From the NCBI RefSeq assembly GCF_040881935.1, contig NZ_JBBECH010000020.1:62001-126000 (forward strand): DNA of 64,000 nt, written 5' to 3'. The stretch comes from Saccharospirillum sp040881935 (GTDB taxonomy: Bacteria; Pseudomonadota; Gammaproteobacteria; Pseudomonadales; Natronospirillaceae). A program made the position numbers and the translations under genes. This document shows, piece by piece, positions 25,338 through 34,140 of this stretch. The notes beneath the pieces were generated by a model. It did no database searches and was not told where the DNA came from. It saw only the letters and a program-made list of their open reading frames with translations. Numbering within the stretch: the stretch's first letter is position 1; every line of letters begins with the position of its first letter.

Positions 25338-26611
25338 GCCGCCTCCAACGCTTCCCCGATGGCTTTGGACAGTGTCGCCAGACCTTCGTGCAAATCACTG
25401 TTGGGGATTGTCAGTGGCGGAATAAGTTTCAATACACGCCCGCCGACACCACAGGCACCAATCAGCAGCCCGGCTTCAAAACAGCGACGCGCCACGTCTT
25501 TTGCCAGCGCACCATCGCCCAGATCAATGGCCTGCATCATGCCTTTGCCACGCACCTGGAATGCCTGAGCGCTGTGCTCGGTGCAGATACCCTGAAGATG
25601 CTCTTTCATCTCCCTGCCTTTGGTGACCACTTCGGTCATCAGCTCGTTGTCTTTGAAATAGCTGAGCGCCTGGACACCAGCAACAAAGGAGAAGCCCTGG
25701 CCGCGGAAGGTACCGGTGTGTTCGCCGGGTCCCCAGTGCTTGTCGTGCTCCGGACGCACCAGATTCATCGCCAGCGGTGTACCAAAACCGCCGATGCCTT
25801 TGGCGAGCGTTACGATATCCGGATCCAGACCCATATCATCGAAGCTGAAATATTTGCCAGTACGTCCACAACCGGCCTGGATATCATCGATAATGAACAT
25901 CGCGCCCAGGTCGTGAGCCAGTTTCTGAACAGCCTGAAGCCATTCTTTGGAGGCAACATGCACCCCGCCTTCGGCTTGAATAGCCTCGACCAGAAACGCC
26001 GCAGGCGGCTCCAGGCCACTGCTTGGATCGGCATAGAGTGCGCGCAGGCGGTCAACTGAATCCACCCCACACCCCAGGGTGCAGCCTTTGCACTGAGTCT
26101 CACAGCCAAACGGCTGGCGCAGTACGTGGTTGAGCGGCACGCCAGCGGCGTTGCGGAAATAGCTGTTCGCGGTAGCGGCCAGTGCACCCAGTGTCATGCC
26201 ATGAAAGCCATGGCTGTAAGCCACAATGGTTTGCCGTCCGGTCACTTTCCGGGCCAGTTTCATGGCGGCTTCCACGGCATTGGTGCCTGTCGGGCCCATG
26301 AACTGCATTTTGTAATTCATCTGGCGCGGTTCGAGAATGGTTTGCGCAAACTCCTGAATGAAATCACGCTTGACCGTGGTGTACATATCGAGACTGTGAG
26401 CAACACCGTCGTTCTGGATAAATTCGATCAGCGCTTTTTTCATGCGCTCGTTGTTGTGACCGAAGTTCAACACCCCGGCTCCGGCGAAGAAGTCCACATA
26501 AGACTTACCCGCTTCGTCTACCTGACGGGCATTAGACGCCGACTTGAACACCGTCGGGTACAAACGGCAGTAACCACGGATATCAGATTCCCACTTTTCA
26601 AATACGTCCAT
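25334..26611 (-). CDS. doeD: Diaminobutyrate-type aminotransferase
   Basis: The 425-residue class III PLP aminotransferase resembles EctB/DoeD: FFAGAGVLNFGHNNERMKKA, VAHSLDMYT, MGPTGTNAVEAAMKLARK, FHGMTLGALA, FIIDDIQAGCGRTGKYFSF, and the PLP lysine in TLAKGIGGFG. DoeD converts L-2,4-diaminobutyrate to aspartate-semialdehyde with 2-oxoglutarate. EctB performs the reverse reaction in synthesis, but no ectA or ectC is nearby, so a catabolic role fits better. A cysteine cluster CETQCKGCTLGCG around residues 170-182 is unusual and might bind metal. Confidence 0.78.
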   Translation of the reverse strand: MDVFEKWESDIRGYCRLYPTVFKSASNARQVDEAGKSYVDFFAGAGVLNFGHNNERMKKALIEFIQNDGVAHSLDMYTTVKRDFIQEFAQTILEPRQMNYKMQFMGPTGTNAVEAAMKLARKVTGRQTIVAYSHGFHGMTLGALAATANSYFRNAAGVPLNHVLRQPFGCETQCKGCTLGCGVDSVDRLRALYADPSSGLEPPAAFLVEAIQAEGGVHVASKEWLQAVQKLAHDLGAMFIIDDIQAGCGRTGKYFSFDDMGLDPDIVTLAKGIGGFGTPLAMNLVRPEHDKHWGPGEHTGTFRGQGFSFVAGVQALSYFKDNELMTEVVTKGREMKEHLQGICTEHSAQAFQVRGKGMMQAIDLGDGALAKDVARRCFEAGLLIGACGVGGRVLKLIPPLTIPNSDLHEGLATLSKAIGEALEAA

Positions 26612-26765
26612 TTCAACCCCTCCAGTTGTGTTGTTAGAAAACCATCTTGTTAACTCTGAATGCCCGGTGTTAGCTCACGGTACCGCGACATCGAGTATGT
26701 TTTGCAGCACCGTTTCATTGAACGATGCCAGACCAGAACAGATTGTACCTGGCCAGTAAATCCGG

Positions 26766-27953
26766 TCAGTCCGGAATCGGGACACCGGCCAGGCGAGCAT
26801 AGATGCGCGCCACCGGATCAATCAGAGCATCGTTAAAATCGTAATTCGGGCTATGACAAGGCACCTCATGCGCCAGTTCACCGTCTCCGGAACCGATCAG
26901 GGCAAAAGCACCCGGGCATGCCTGCAAGTAATAGCTGAAATCTTCCGATGCCATAATCGGCAACCGCGTTGTCTCACTTAACGCACGCTCACCCAGTTGC
27001 TCCACCAGCACAGACCGGTAAACAGCGGCTTCGGCACTGTGGTTAACCGTAGCCAAATATCGCGGAAATACCTCTACCTGGCACTCAACGCCGTAGGCCT
27101 GCGCCGTGCCGGTGGCAATCTCCTGTATCATCTGTGTTAGCGGCTCGCGCATAGCGGGATCAGCCAGGCGAAAACTGCCTTCGAGTACCGCCTTATCCGG
27201 AATGACGGTGACGCCACTGCGCGCATCAAACGAGGTAACGCTTAGTACGGTCGCATTTTGCGCCGGTAACCGGCGGCTGACCGCCTGCTGCAACGCCACA
27301 ACGATGGCCGAACCAGCCAAAACCGGATCGCGGCACAGCTCCGGCTGGCTAGCGTGCCCACCCTGGCCTTTTACGACCAGTTTGAAGGTTCCGTTGCCGG
27401 CCATAACAGCTCCATCCGGGCACACTGCCTGGCCAAAGGGTATGGCGGGCCAGTTATGCCAGCCAAACACGGCTTCAACACCAGCCAGAGCACCATCCTC
27501 GATCATCCGTTTGGCGCCATGCCCACCCTCTTCAGCCGGTTGAAACAACAAAGTCACCGGCCCGGGCAGCCGATCTTCCCGGGACTTCAGCCACCGGGTG
27601 GCTGCGAACAGAGTTGCCGCGTGGCCGTCGTGACCACAGGCATGCATGCAACCCTGGTTGTGTGACGCCCAGGCCACGCCACTGTTTTCTTCGATGGGCA
27701 GCGCGTCTATGTCGGCCCGTAACGCTATGTGTCGGCCAGGGGCGTCAGGGGCGAGTGTCGCGACCGTACCTGTCTCGGCGCATACTCGCCACTCTATACC
27801 CAGAGCGGTGAGCTTCTGACGCAGCGTCGCCGCCGTTCTTTGCTCCGACCAACTCAGCTCCGGCTGGCGATGCAAATCCCGGCGCAGGGCAATGGCGTCT
27901 TTTACGGCCTGCGCCCAGCTTGAATTGGTTGACGATGGAGTGGGTGCTGACAC
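26766..27953 (-). CDS. doeB2: M20 amidohydrolase, probable N-acetyl-diaminobutyrate deacetylase DoeB2
   Basis: The 395-residue M20D amidohydrolase has metal-site motifs ALRADIDALPIEE, HACGHDGHAA, FQPAEEGGHGAKRMIEDGAL and GWHNWPAIPFG, and the dimerisation segment GQGGHASQPELCRDPV. M20-type DoeB2 proteins replace the zinc deacetylase DoeB in some ectoine operons and release acetate from N-acetyl-2,4-diaminobutyrate. It is first in the operon, 154 bp before the transaminase gene. A generic hippurate or IAA-amino-acid hydrolase is the alternative if the operon assignment is wrong. Confidence 0.75.
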   Translation of the reverse strand: MSAPTPSSTNSSWAQAVKDAIALRRDLHRQPELSWSEQRTAATLRQKLTALGIEWRVCAETGTVATLAPDAPGRHIALRADIDALPIEENSGVAWASHNQGCMHACGHDGHAATLFAATRWLKSREDRLPGPVTLLFQPAEEGGHGAKRMIEDGALAGVEAVFGWHNWPAIPFGQAVCPDGAVMAGNGTFKLVVKGQGGHASQPELCRDPVLAGSAIVVALQQAVSRRLPAQNATVLSVTSFDARSGVTVIPDKAVLEGSFRLADPAMREPLTQMIQEIATGTAQAYGVECQVEVFPRYLATVNHSAEAAVYRSVLVEQLGERALSETTRLPIMASEDFSYYLQACPGAFALIGSGDGELAHEVPCHSPNYDFNDALIDPVARIYARLAGVPIPD

Positions 27954-28547
27954 CGCTGAATCACCTCTGCCTGTCTATGAATATGGCTGTATCAATGTTG
28001 AAGTCGTTGCTGATCATCGTGGACCTGCAGGGAAAATGTTTTGATCCCCACAGATCGATCATCAGGCCTGTAACCCACCCTAGTTTCATAAGCCGAGGCC
28101 TTGCAAGGTTTTTTTCCTACAGGGTGACAGACCCGTTCACCAACCTGCCCCTACCAGCGTTAGACTTCGCTCTCAACAGCCCATCCAGTTCGTTCTAATT
28201 TTTTAGTAATATCAGTAAGTTAGAGTAATTATTCCACTATCAAAAGCAGCAAGAAATGACCTTTCCATAGGCTCCGTAAAGGCCTTGGAAAACCTCATTC
28301 CTGACGAGGTAATTTCAGGCTATTTCCCGTTTTTTTATTCTTGAGGGGAATAACCATTAGGCCCCTAATAGTAAGGGGCATAAATCGTTTTTTACCAAAA
28401 CCAACTTTGTCAGTTAATCCTTGATCAATTCAGACGATTCCGCCCGAACTGACTATACTGTCCCCCGATTCTGGATGAGCGCTTGGTCTTCTTTCACCGG
28501 GCCGACCAGGATTTTGAATGGCAGGAATATTCAGATCTGACGGACGA
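27954..28547. other. Long intergenic region upstream of the doe operon
   Basis: These 594 bp should include the promoter of the minus-strand doe operon. The part from about 28195 to 28440 is clearly richer in A and T than its neighbours. At the right end, a plus-strand frame ending at TAG 28549-28551 reads ERLVFFHRADQDFEWQEY, which looks coding but has no start codon in frame after an upstream stop; it may be the tail of a lost gene. No terminator or operator was clear. Confidence 0.5.
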
Positions 28548-29324
28548 TTAGCCTGCCAACCTAATCCAGCCCATCGACTGGGCAACCTGGCTGACCGACA
28601 TAAACACACACATGGTGATCACGATCGGACGAATCAAACGAGCACCACCGCTGAGCATGGTATGGCTACCGACAAAAGCCCCCAGCACTTGCCCCAGCAT
28701 CATTGCAAAACCGATCACCCAGACCACCTGACCGCCTGCGGAAAACACCGCCAGCGAAACGACATTTGACATAAAATTCAGGGGTTTGGCAGAGATGGTG
28801 GCAGCCAACAGCGTCTGGCCACGAAAGGCGACTCCGGTTGCGGCATAAAACGACCCGGCGCCCGGCCCGAAAAAGCCATCGTAAAAGCCCACTGCTGGCG
28901 CCCAGGTCACTGCCCACTCACGTTCTGTCTGATGTGCCTTCGTCTCGATGCTTCCCAGGATTGGCGTTAACCAGAAATACACAGCGACACTGATCAGCAA
29001 TACCGGAACCAGCCATTCCAGCCACCCGGTATCTACACCCTGCACCAGCCAACTGCCCAGGGCAGCGCCCAGACCAGCCGCAACGAGCCGCCACAGCAAC
29101 GCCTGCCCGCGCAAATGCCCTTTCAGCAACAGTGTCACCGAGGCGGTCAGTGTTCCAACCACGCCCTGCGCCTTATTCGTCGCCAGAGCACTGACCGGTG
29201 GCACACCCAACAGCAACATGGCTGGCAACGAAATCAAACCACCACCTCCGGCCAGGGTATCTACCCAACCGGCCAACATGGCGACAGCAAACAAGATTAA
29301 GAGAATGCTAAAAGACCACTCCAT
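28548..29324 (-). CDS. TauE/SafE family (TSUP) membrane transporter
   Basis: The 258-residue protein has seven to eight hydrophobic helices and the duplicated TSUP pattern: LAGWVDTLAGGGGLISLPAMLLLGVPPVSALATNK near the N-terminus and GFYDGFFGPGAGSFYA in the middle. Members export or import sulphite, sulphoacetate or other organic acids across the inner membrane; the substrate here cannot be told. It is monocistronic by spacing. Confidence 0.88.
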   Translation of the reverse strand: MEWSFSILLILFAVAMLAGWVDTLAGGGGLISLPAMLLLGVPPVSALATNKAQGVVGTLTASVTLLLKGHLRGQALLWRLVAAGLGAALGSWLVQGVDTGWLEWLVPVLLISVAVYFWLTPILGSIETKAHQTEREWAVTWAPAVGFYDGFFGPGAGSFYAATGVAFRGQTLLAATISAKPLNFMSNVVSLAVFSAGGQVVWVIGFAMMLGQVLGAFVGSHTMLSGGARLIRPIVITMCVFMSVSQVAQSMGWIRLAG

Positions 29325-29485
29325 GTATGAGATCTCCCTGGGAATTTTTATGATTCAGGTTTCGGAGTTTGCAAGGTACGAACGGCGTTACTCTTGGCTC
29401 GTCATAGCAAGTAGGGTGGCAGCGTTCACCGCAGATACAATCCGGCTAATTCTTTGACAGGTTAGCGCCCAGAGCCGACAAAAGT

Positions 29486-30124
29486 TTAGAGACCGTCCCC
29501 ATTCAAAGGGATGTCCAGCACATAACTGGTGGCCTTAACCGGCGTGGAAATGTCGTGCTCCCACAGCTCAGCCTGGTGTTTCTTAACGGCCCAGTCGGCT
29601 AAATCGTGAAACGGCTGACGACCGGGATCTGCGATCAGAATCTGACGCACACCCGCCTTTTTGGCGCGTTTGATCAGGGTTTTCCACTCCTCTGCCAGAC
29701 TGTCCCAGAAGCAGATATCGCCACCGATCACCGTGTCGGCCATCGACAGATCAGCGGTTTTCAACTGTTTGATTTTACGCTGCCAGAATACAGGCTTGAG
29801 CTCGTTCAGTTCACCGTGCAACTGCAGGTAGGGCTCTACAGAATCGTCGGCATCTATTGACATGACTTTGGATTGAAACCGGTCCATCAGAAACAGAGTG
29901 GTCGGGCCCCAGCCACAGCCAATATCAAACACGACTCGGCCTTCAGGAATAGGATCGAGCAGCAGATAGTCCATCAGCACGAAACTGGAATCCCAGACTT
30001 TATTACCGTGCAGATTGGCATCTCCGACACTGTGCTTCAGGGTTTTAATAACCGGATGACTGGCTTTTAAAAAGGTCAGACCATGGGCAGACATCTGATG
30101 CCTGGACAGGGAATTTTTAGACAA
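29486..30124 (-). CDS. SAM-dependent methyltransferase
   Basis: In this 212-residue class I methyltransferase, motif I is VVFDIGCGWGPTTLF (about residues 65-79), with an acidic SIDADDS at the end of strand 2 and GGDICFWDSLAEEW after motif II. The form resembles the group that methylates lysines or small molecules (METTL/PrmA-like), but no target can be assigned. It lies 88 bp downstream of the DUF962 gene on the same strand. Confidence 0.8.
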   Translation of the reverse strand: MSKNSLSRHQMSAHGLTFLKASHPVIKTLKHSVGDANLHGNKVWDSSFVLMDYLLLDPIPEGRVVFDIGCGWGPTTLFLMDRFQSKVMSIDADDSVEPYLQLHGELNELKPVFWQRKIKQLKTADLSMADTVIGGDICFWDSLAEEWKTLIKRAKKAGVRQILIADPGRQPFHDLADWAVKKHQAELWEHDISTPVKATSYVLDIPLNGDGL

Positions 30125-30212
30125 AGAGAATCTCCAGCCGTTTACGGCAACGTTATTGGGAACAGGGTTGTTATTCAGAGGCTCCTTAATACACCAACTA
30201 AGACCAACCCTG

Positions 30213-30677
30213 TTACTTCAACGGAATCCCCAGGCGCTGATAAATAAAGCTGAGTAACCAGGCCGGGCCTATTAACAGGAACTGAACGTCTTCGAAGAAG
30301 CTTGGTTTCTTGCCTTCGATACGGTGCCCCCAGAACTGACCTATCCAGGCTGCGACAAACAGGATCAGCGCAAAAGCCCAGAGCGGCAAGGCCAACCCTA
30401 GCGATTGATACCCGAGTACCAACGCTACCGAGACCGCGACCAGAATGCCCATACCGATGGTAAGCGTCCACGACAGACCCGAATAGAACAGAATGCTAAC
30501 AGCAATCAGCACAACGGCTGCATTCATGATCGGATTTGGCCCCAGGGGAATCTGCCACAACAACGCCAGCACACACCAGAAAATAACCGGCACACAGATC
30601 CAGTGAACTTTTTTATTGGTGGGGTTTTGATGGCTCTCGCCGTATTGGCTTAACCAGACTTCGAGAGACTTGGCCAT
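30213..30677 (-). CDS. DUF962 / Mpo1-like membrane protein
   Basis: The 154-residue protein begins LEVWLSQYGESHQNPTNKKVHWICVPVIFW, with the conserved HxxP...NxxxHxxxxP signature of the Mpo1/DUF962 family, and later has QFWGHRIEGKKPSF with a second conserved histidine. Yeast Mpo1 is an Fe2+-dependent dioxygenase that removes one carbon from 2-hydroxy fatty acids; the bacterial role is not established. About four membrane helices are visible. The 3' end overlaps an inverted repeat, CAACCCTGTT (30205-30214), paired with AACAGGGTTG (30161-30170). Confidence 0.88.
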   Translation of the reverse strand: MAKSLEVWLSQYGESHQNPTNKKVHWICVPVIFWCVLALLWQIPLGPNPIMNAAVVLIAVSILFYSGLSWTLTIGMGILVAVSVALVLGYQSLGLALPLWAFALILFVAAWIGQFWGHRIEGKKPSFFEDVQFLLIGPAWLLSFIYQRLGIPLK

Positions 30678-30868
30678 TGGTGTTCCTCCCGCTTGCGGTG
30701 AGTCTCATTGTTGAGGAATAAGACTCTACAGCATAACGGGTTGGAGACCAGTAGAACAGGCGAAGCAACTTTTACCGGTAAAACCACCCTATCGATACAC
30801 AAAAGTACCTTGGTGGTCTTGGTGGCATCCTGCCTTTGCCCGACTTTGAGACGCCCGGGCGGCGACGA

Positions 30869-31036
30869 TCAGTTGTCGCTAAGAACCGCTACACCTTTGA
30901 GTGACAGCTCATCGCGCACTTCAGGACGTGACAAGCGGTCCAGCGTTGTGTGGTTACCACGACGACGCGACTTGGACTTGCTGACCACTCCCAAAAAGGC
31001 AAGGAACGACTGTTTGGCGGTTGCTTTCTTCTCCAT
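30869..31036 (-). CDS. Small basic hypothetical protein, 55 aa
   Basis: The ATG at 31036 has a good ribosome site (AGGTGA, 7 nt away). The product starts MEKKATAKQSFLAFLGVVSK, continues with an SKSRRRGN basic patch and ends LSLKGVAVLSDN. The hydrophobic-then-basic pattern could suit membrane or nucleic acid contact. I recognise no family. An upstream in-frame extension to 31150 has no ribosome site. Confidence 0.5.
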   Translation of the reverse strand: MEKKATAKQSFLAFLGVVSKSKSRRRGNHTTLDRLSRPEVRDELSLKGVAVLSDN

Positions 31037-31339
31037 TGTGTTCACCTTGAACTCAGTATTCTGAGGGTTAGTACCCGGTTTACCATCAGAGTAAGCGTTT
31101 CGAGTTGGGTACGTGAATACTGTACTCCGGCTATTGATCACTTTCTGCACATAAATCAGACAAACATTTATAACTTAGCGTCGTCAATAACCGTACCTAT
31201 ACACAGTAACCATAAAAATGCGGCAACATTATGACGCTGGCAAGCCGTCACTGGCTGTTACAGTTTGATACTTGTGACTCGACAGACAGGCTGGGTTAAT
31301 GTCTGAAAAATAACGATTACTCACGAAGGAGCTGCGTCT
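31037..31339. other. Divergent intergenic region
   Basis: About 300 bp between the small minus-strand gene and the plus-strand oxidoreductase gene. It is AT-richer in 31130-31240 and should hold both promoters. The ribosome site of the oxidoreductase gene, GAAGGAG, is at 31326-31332. Nothing else is clear. Confidence 0.5.
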
Positions 31340-32404
31340 ATGGCACACCCCGCCATTCGAACCGGTATTATCGGCTACGGCCTCTCGGGTCGGGTCTTTC
31401 ATGCGCCTTTCATCCACGGCTTGCCCGACTTCGAGCTGAGCGCCGTGTGCAGCCGACAGGCCGAGGTCGTCCATGAGCGGTACCCGGATACCCGGGTGGT
31501 CGTAGATGTTGAGCCGTTAATTGAATCAACGTCGCTGGATCTGATTATCATCACTGCACCCAATACCCTGCACTTCCCGTTGGCCGAAGCTGCATTAAAG
31601 GCTGGCAAGGACGTTCTGCTGGAAAAGCCCTCGGTCACCTCGCTGCAGGAAATTGAAACGCTGACGCAATTGGCAAACGACCATGATCGGCTGCTGACGG
31701 TTTATCAGAATCGACGTTTCGACGGTGATTTCCTGCATTTAAAAGCGCTGATCGATTCAGCAGAGCTGGGTACCTTGAAGCATCTGACCAGTCGATTCGA
31801 CCGGTTCAGGCCCAAGCCACAAGATCGCTGGCGCGAGCAACCAGGGCCTGCGAGCGGCATATTCTGGGATCTGGGACCCCACCTTCTGGACCAGGCATTG
31901 CATCTGCTGGGCGCGCCTGACTCATTGCAAGCCAGCCTGAAAATTCTGCGTCCCGGCGGCAACACGCCCGACTGGTTTGAAATCATGCTGGATTACCCGG
32001 AACTCCAGGTTACGCTTGGCTCGACGCCTTTTGAAGCGGGACCCATGCGCCGCTTTAATGCCCGTTTCGAACAGGGTAGTTGGCAGTGCTGGGGGCTGGA
32101 CCCGCAGGAAGAAGCCCTGCGTGCCGGTCAAATGCCCTGGCAGAATGATTACCCCAGCGCCGGTCAGTCACAAACCGCACATCGGCACATGGCTACAGAG
32201 GACGGGGAAATAACCATTCAGTCTGATAACTGCGCACCCGGTCATTACCAGGCCTATTTTAAAGCGCTGGCAAAGGCTGTTAACACCCGAGCCGAGCCGC
32301 CGGTCAGTCTTGGCGATGCCCGTGCTCTATTGTATACGCTGGAGTTGGCTGAACAATCGTCGGCTGAAGGCAAACGCCTGAGTTGGCGGTATCCAACATT
32401 GTAA
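31340..32404 (+). CDS. Gfo/Idh/MocA family oxidoreductase
   Basis: The 354-residue NAD(P)-dependent oxidoreductase has the N-terminal Rossmann motif TGIIGYGLSGRVFHAPF, the conserved EKPSVTS lysine region (about residues 93-100) and the C-terminal domain with RFRPKPQDRWRE and GIFWDLGPHLLDQALHLLG. It is most like the YdgJ/YhhX group. These enzymes act on sugars, inositols or their derivatives; the substrate is unknown. It ends 6 bp from the convergent binding-protein gene. Confidence 0.88.
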   Translation: MAHPAIRTGIIGYGLSGRVFHAPFIHGLPDFELSAVCSRQAEVVHERYPDTRVVVDVEPLIESTSLDLIIITAPNTLHFPLAEAALKAGKDVLLEKPSVTSLQEIETLTQLANDHDRLLTVYQNRRFDGDFLHLKALIDSAELGTLKHLTSRFDRFRPKPQDRWREQPGPASGIFWDLGPHLLDQALHLLGAPDSLQASLKILRPGGNTPDWFEIMLDYPELQVTLGSTPFEAGPMRRFNARFEQGSWQCWGLDPQEEALRAGQMPWQNDYPSAGQSQTAHRHMATEDGEITIQSDNCAPGHYQAYFKALAKAVNTRAEPPVSLGDARALLYTLELAEQSSAEGKRLSWRYPTL

Positions 32405-32410
32405 ACGGCG

Positions 32411-33256
32411 TTACGGGCTGCTCATAGACCAGGTTTCCAGCCCATCGCTCAGCGCTCGCTGAGCGGTGCCATCTGCGACCAGATTAGCCATGATGCGGGT
32501 CAGTTCGGCTCGCAAGGCTTCGGTATTGCAGGGAGAGCGACGGGAAATCGTCAGAAACAAGCCTTCTGCGCTGATGGGTGGCTCTATTTGCTCAATGATA
32601 TAATCGAAATCAAGCTCTGCCGCATACGCCAGACCCGGATATTCCTCGTACAGCACATAATCGACACGCCCCTGAGCCAGCATGCGAAAAGCCTGAGGCA
32701 GACTGGTCACGTTATCGATGCTGAGGTTAGTGCTGGCGTATTCGTCGAAATTTTGGCCAAAGCTGTTGTTGATCACCGTGGCGCCTTCATAGGGTTGCAG
32801 GTCGACCCACTCGCTGTAGTCGAACGCCACCAGCGAACGTTTCCAGACGACCGAGCGGGTGGTCAGGAAAGCCGGTTCAATGTAATCCATGTAGGCCAGG
32901 CGCGGCAGCGTGAAAAAGGCACCGGCAATCAGATCGACGCGCCCTACCCTCACTTCTTCCTGAGCGCGGGACCAGGGACCGGTGTAAATCACTTCAATGG
33001 GAATCCCCAGGCGTTCGCTCAGGGCTTCCATAATGGTCTTGTTAGCACCAATCAGCCCGCGCCGGGATCCGGGTTCCTGCCACAAATAAGGCGGGTATTC
33101 GGGATTGCCCGTAGCGGTCAGTCGGGTGCAACTCTCGGAAGGGACAGCGGAGGCCATGGTGCCCGGTTGACCTGGTTCGGCCTGTAAGGCGGCCAACGAA
33201 ACCACAGAGGAGACCAGCAACAGGCGCCGACACCAGCCGGATAAGCCAAAAATCAT
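32411..33256 (-). CDS. Solitary periplasmic solute-binding protein, family 3
   Basis: The 281-residue SBP_bac_3 protein has an N-terminal export signal (RRLLLVSSVVSLAALQA) and binding-domain motifs CTRLTATGNPEYPPYLWQEP, GRVDLIAGAFFTLPRLAYMDYIEPAF and LAQGRVDYVLYEEYPGLAYA. It has no permease or ATPase next to it. Such orphan binding proteins may serve a remote transporter or a sensor. The ligand is probably an amino acid or similar polar compound, going by family only. Confidence 0.85.
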   Translation of the reverse strand: MIFGLSGWCRRLLLVSSVVSLAALQAEPGQPGTMASAVPSESCTRLTATGNPEYPPYLWQEPGSRRGLIGANKTIMEALSERLGIPIEVIYTGPWSRAQEEVRVGRVDLIAGAFFTLPRLAYMDYIEPAFLTTRSVVWKRSLVAFDYSEWVDLQPYEGATVINNSFGQNFDEYASTNLSIDNVTSLPQAFRMLAQGRVDYVLYEEYPGLAYAAELDFDYIIEQIEPPISAEGLFLTISRRSPCNTEALRAELTRIMANLVADGTAQRALSDGLETWSMSSP

Positions 33257-33429
33257 TATGCGTGCCCCATGTTGGGCAGTAGATCCAATAAGATCATATG
33301 CTCAGCTATTCTCTGCAGTTTCAACAACTCAGTAAGTCCACGCCCTCCCTGATTGGAACACCAGGGGAGGCTTTGAACACGCCACGCGAGCCTCCCGAGC
33401 CCAATAATAGATGGGCAGAAGAGAAAGCA

Positions 33430-33454
33430 CAAAAGCCCGGTCGTCGCGCCGGGC
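33430..33454 (-). terminator. Terminator downstream of the GH1 remnant
   Basis: GCCCGG (33435-33440) and CCGGGC (33449-33454) form a hairpin with an 8-nt loop; reading the minus strand it is followed by TTTTG. It probably ended the beta-glucosidase gene that has since decayed, and may now serve mgsA. Confidence 0.65.
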
Positions 33455-33459
33455 CCACA

Positions 33460-33650
33460 TCACCCTAAACGGGCCGCCAAAAACGCCTTAAACGCCAGTG
33501 CACTGGCCTTGGGCGTTCTGACTTGGGTGTCATAATTTACATGCACAGTACCGAATCGCTGACTGTGGCCTCACTGAGCGGGTGTGAAAATTGATGCCCA
33601 AAAAATCCAGATCGCCAGCGATGAGGTCCGGCGAGCTCACCCGGCAGGCA
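33460..33650 (-). pseudogene. Remnant of a GH1 beta-glucosidase gene
   Basis: Two pieces of a family 1 glycoside hydrolase are readable on the minus strand in different frames. One (about 33567-33629) gives DLDFLGINFHTRSV, matching the DFLGxNYYTR motif that sits near two-thirds of the protein. The other (33460-33558) gives RFGTVHVNYDTQVRTPKAS and ends at a TGA, matching the C-terminal RFGIVYVDYxTQxRTPKxSA. About 120 residues between these motifs and the whole N-terminal half are missing. A matching terminator remains downstream. Confidence 0.75.
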
Positions 33651-33680
33651 ATCCATGTAATGAACGAACCCTCTGCGTTC

Positions 33681-34130
33681 TTAGTAACCGGCCGGGGTGA
33701 TGCGCTGGGTATACACTGAAAAGTCGGGTTTCGCTGGCGTGTAGTCACTGTGTAGCAACGGAGACTGAATCATAAAATCCGCACTGGCCCGGTTGCAGGC
33801 AACCGGAATATTATACAGCGCGGCAATGCGCAGCAGAGCTTTGATGTCTGGATCATGCGGTTGTGGCTCGAGCGGATCCCAGAAAAAGATCAACAGATCG
33901 ATGTCGCCTTCGGCGATCTTGGCGCCAATTTGCTGATCGCCACCAAGAGGACCACTGAGCAACTTTTGCACGGGTCGGTTCAGCCCCTTTTCAATCAGCT
34001 TGCCGGTCGTTCCGGTAGCATAGATGCCCAGCGACTCAAACAGTGCCTGGTTTTCCTGAGCCCAGGCAACCAGCTCCTGCTTTTTGTTGTCGTGAGCCAC
34101 CAGGGCCACGTTTCGATTCGGTTTGGACAT
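33681..34130 (-). CDS. mgsA: Methylglyoxal synthase
   Basis: The 149-residue enzyme converts dihydroxyacetone phosphate to methylglyoxal, a bypass of lower glycolysis used when phosphate is short. Motifs include VALVAHDNKKQELVAWA, ATGTTGKLIE, LSGPLGGDQQIGA and DLLIFFWDPLEPQPHDPD, with the catalytic aspartates present; length fits the 150-residue family. ATG at 34130 follows AGGAAAG; a longer in-frame start would run into the VanZ-like gene. It lies 10 bp downstream of that gene. Confidence 0.95.
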   Translation of the reverse strand: MSKPNRNVALVAHDNKKQELVAWAQENQALFESLGIYATGTTGKLIEKGLNRPVQKLLSGPLGGDQQIGAKIAEGDIDLLIFFWDPLEPQPHDPDIKALLRIAALYNIPVACNRASADFMIQSPLLHSDYTPAKPDFSVYTQRITPAGY

Positions 34131-34140
34131 ACTCTTTCCT

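Noticed and set aside
24300..25568. Long plus-strand open frame (422 codons)
   Set aside because: It is antisense to doeA and doeD, whose conserved motifs and lengths are clear; it has no ribosome site and no recognisable domain.
27920..28198. Plus-strand open frame of 92 codons upstream of the doe operon
   Set aside because: It starts antisense to doeB2, has no ribosome site and shows no known motif.
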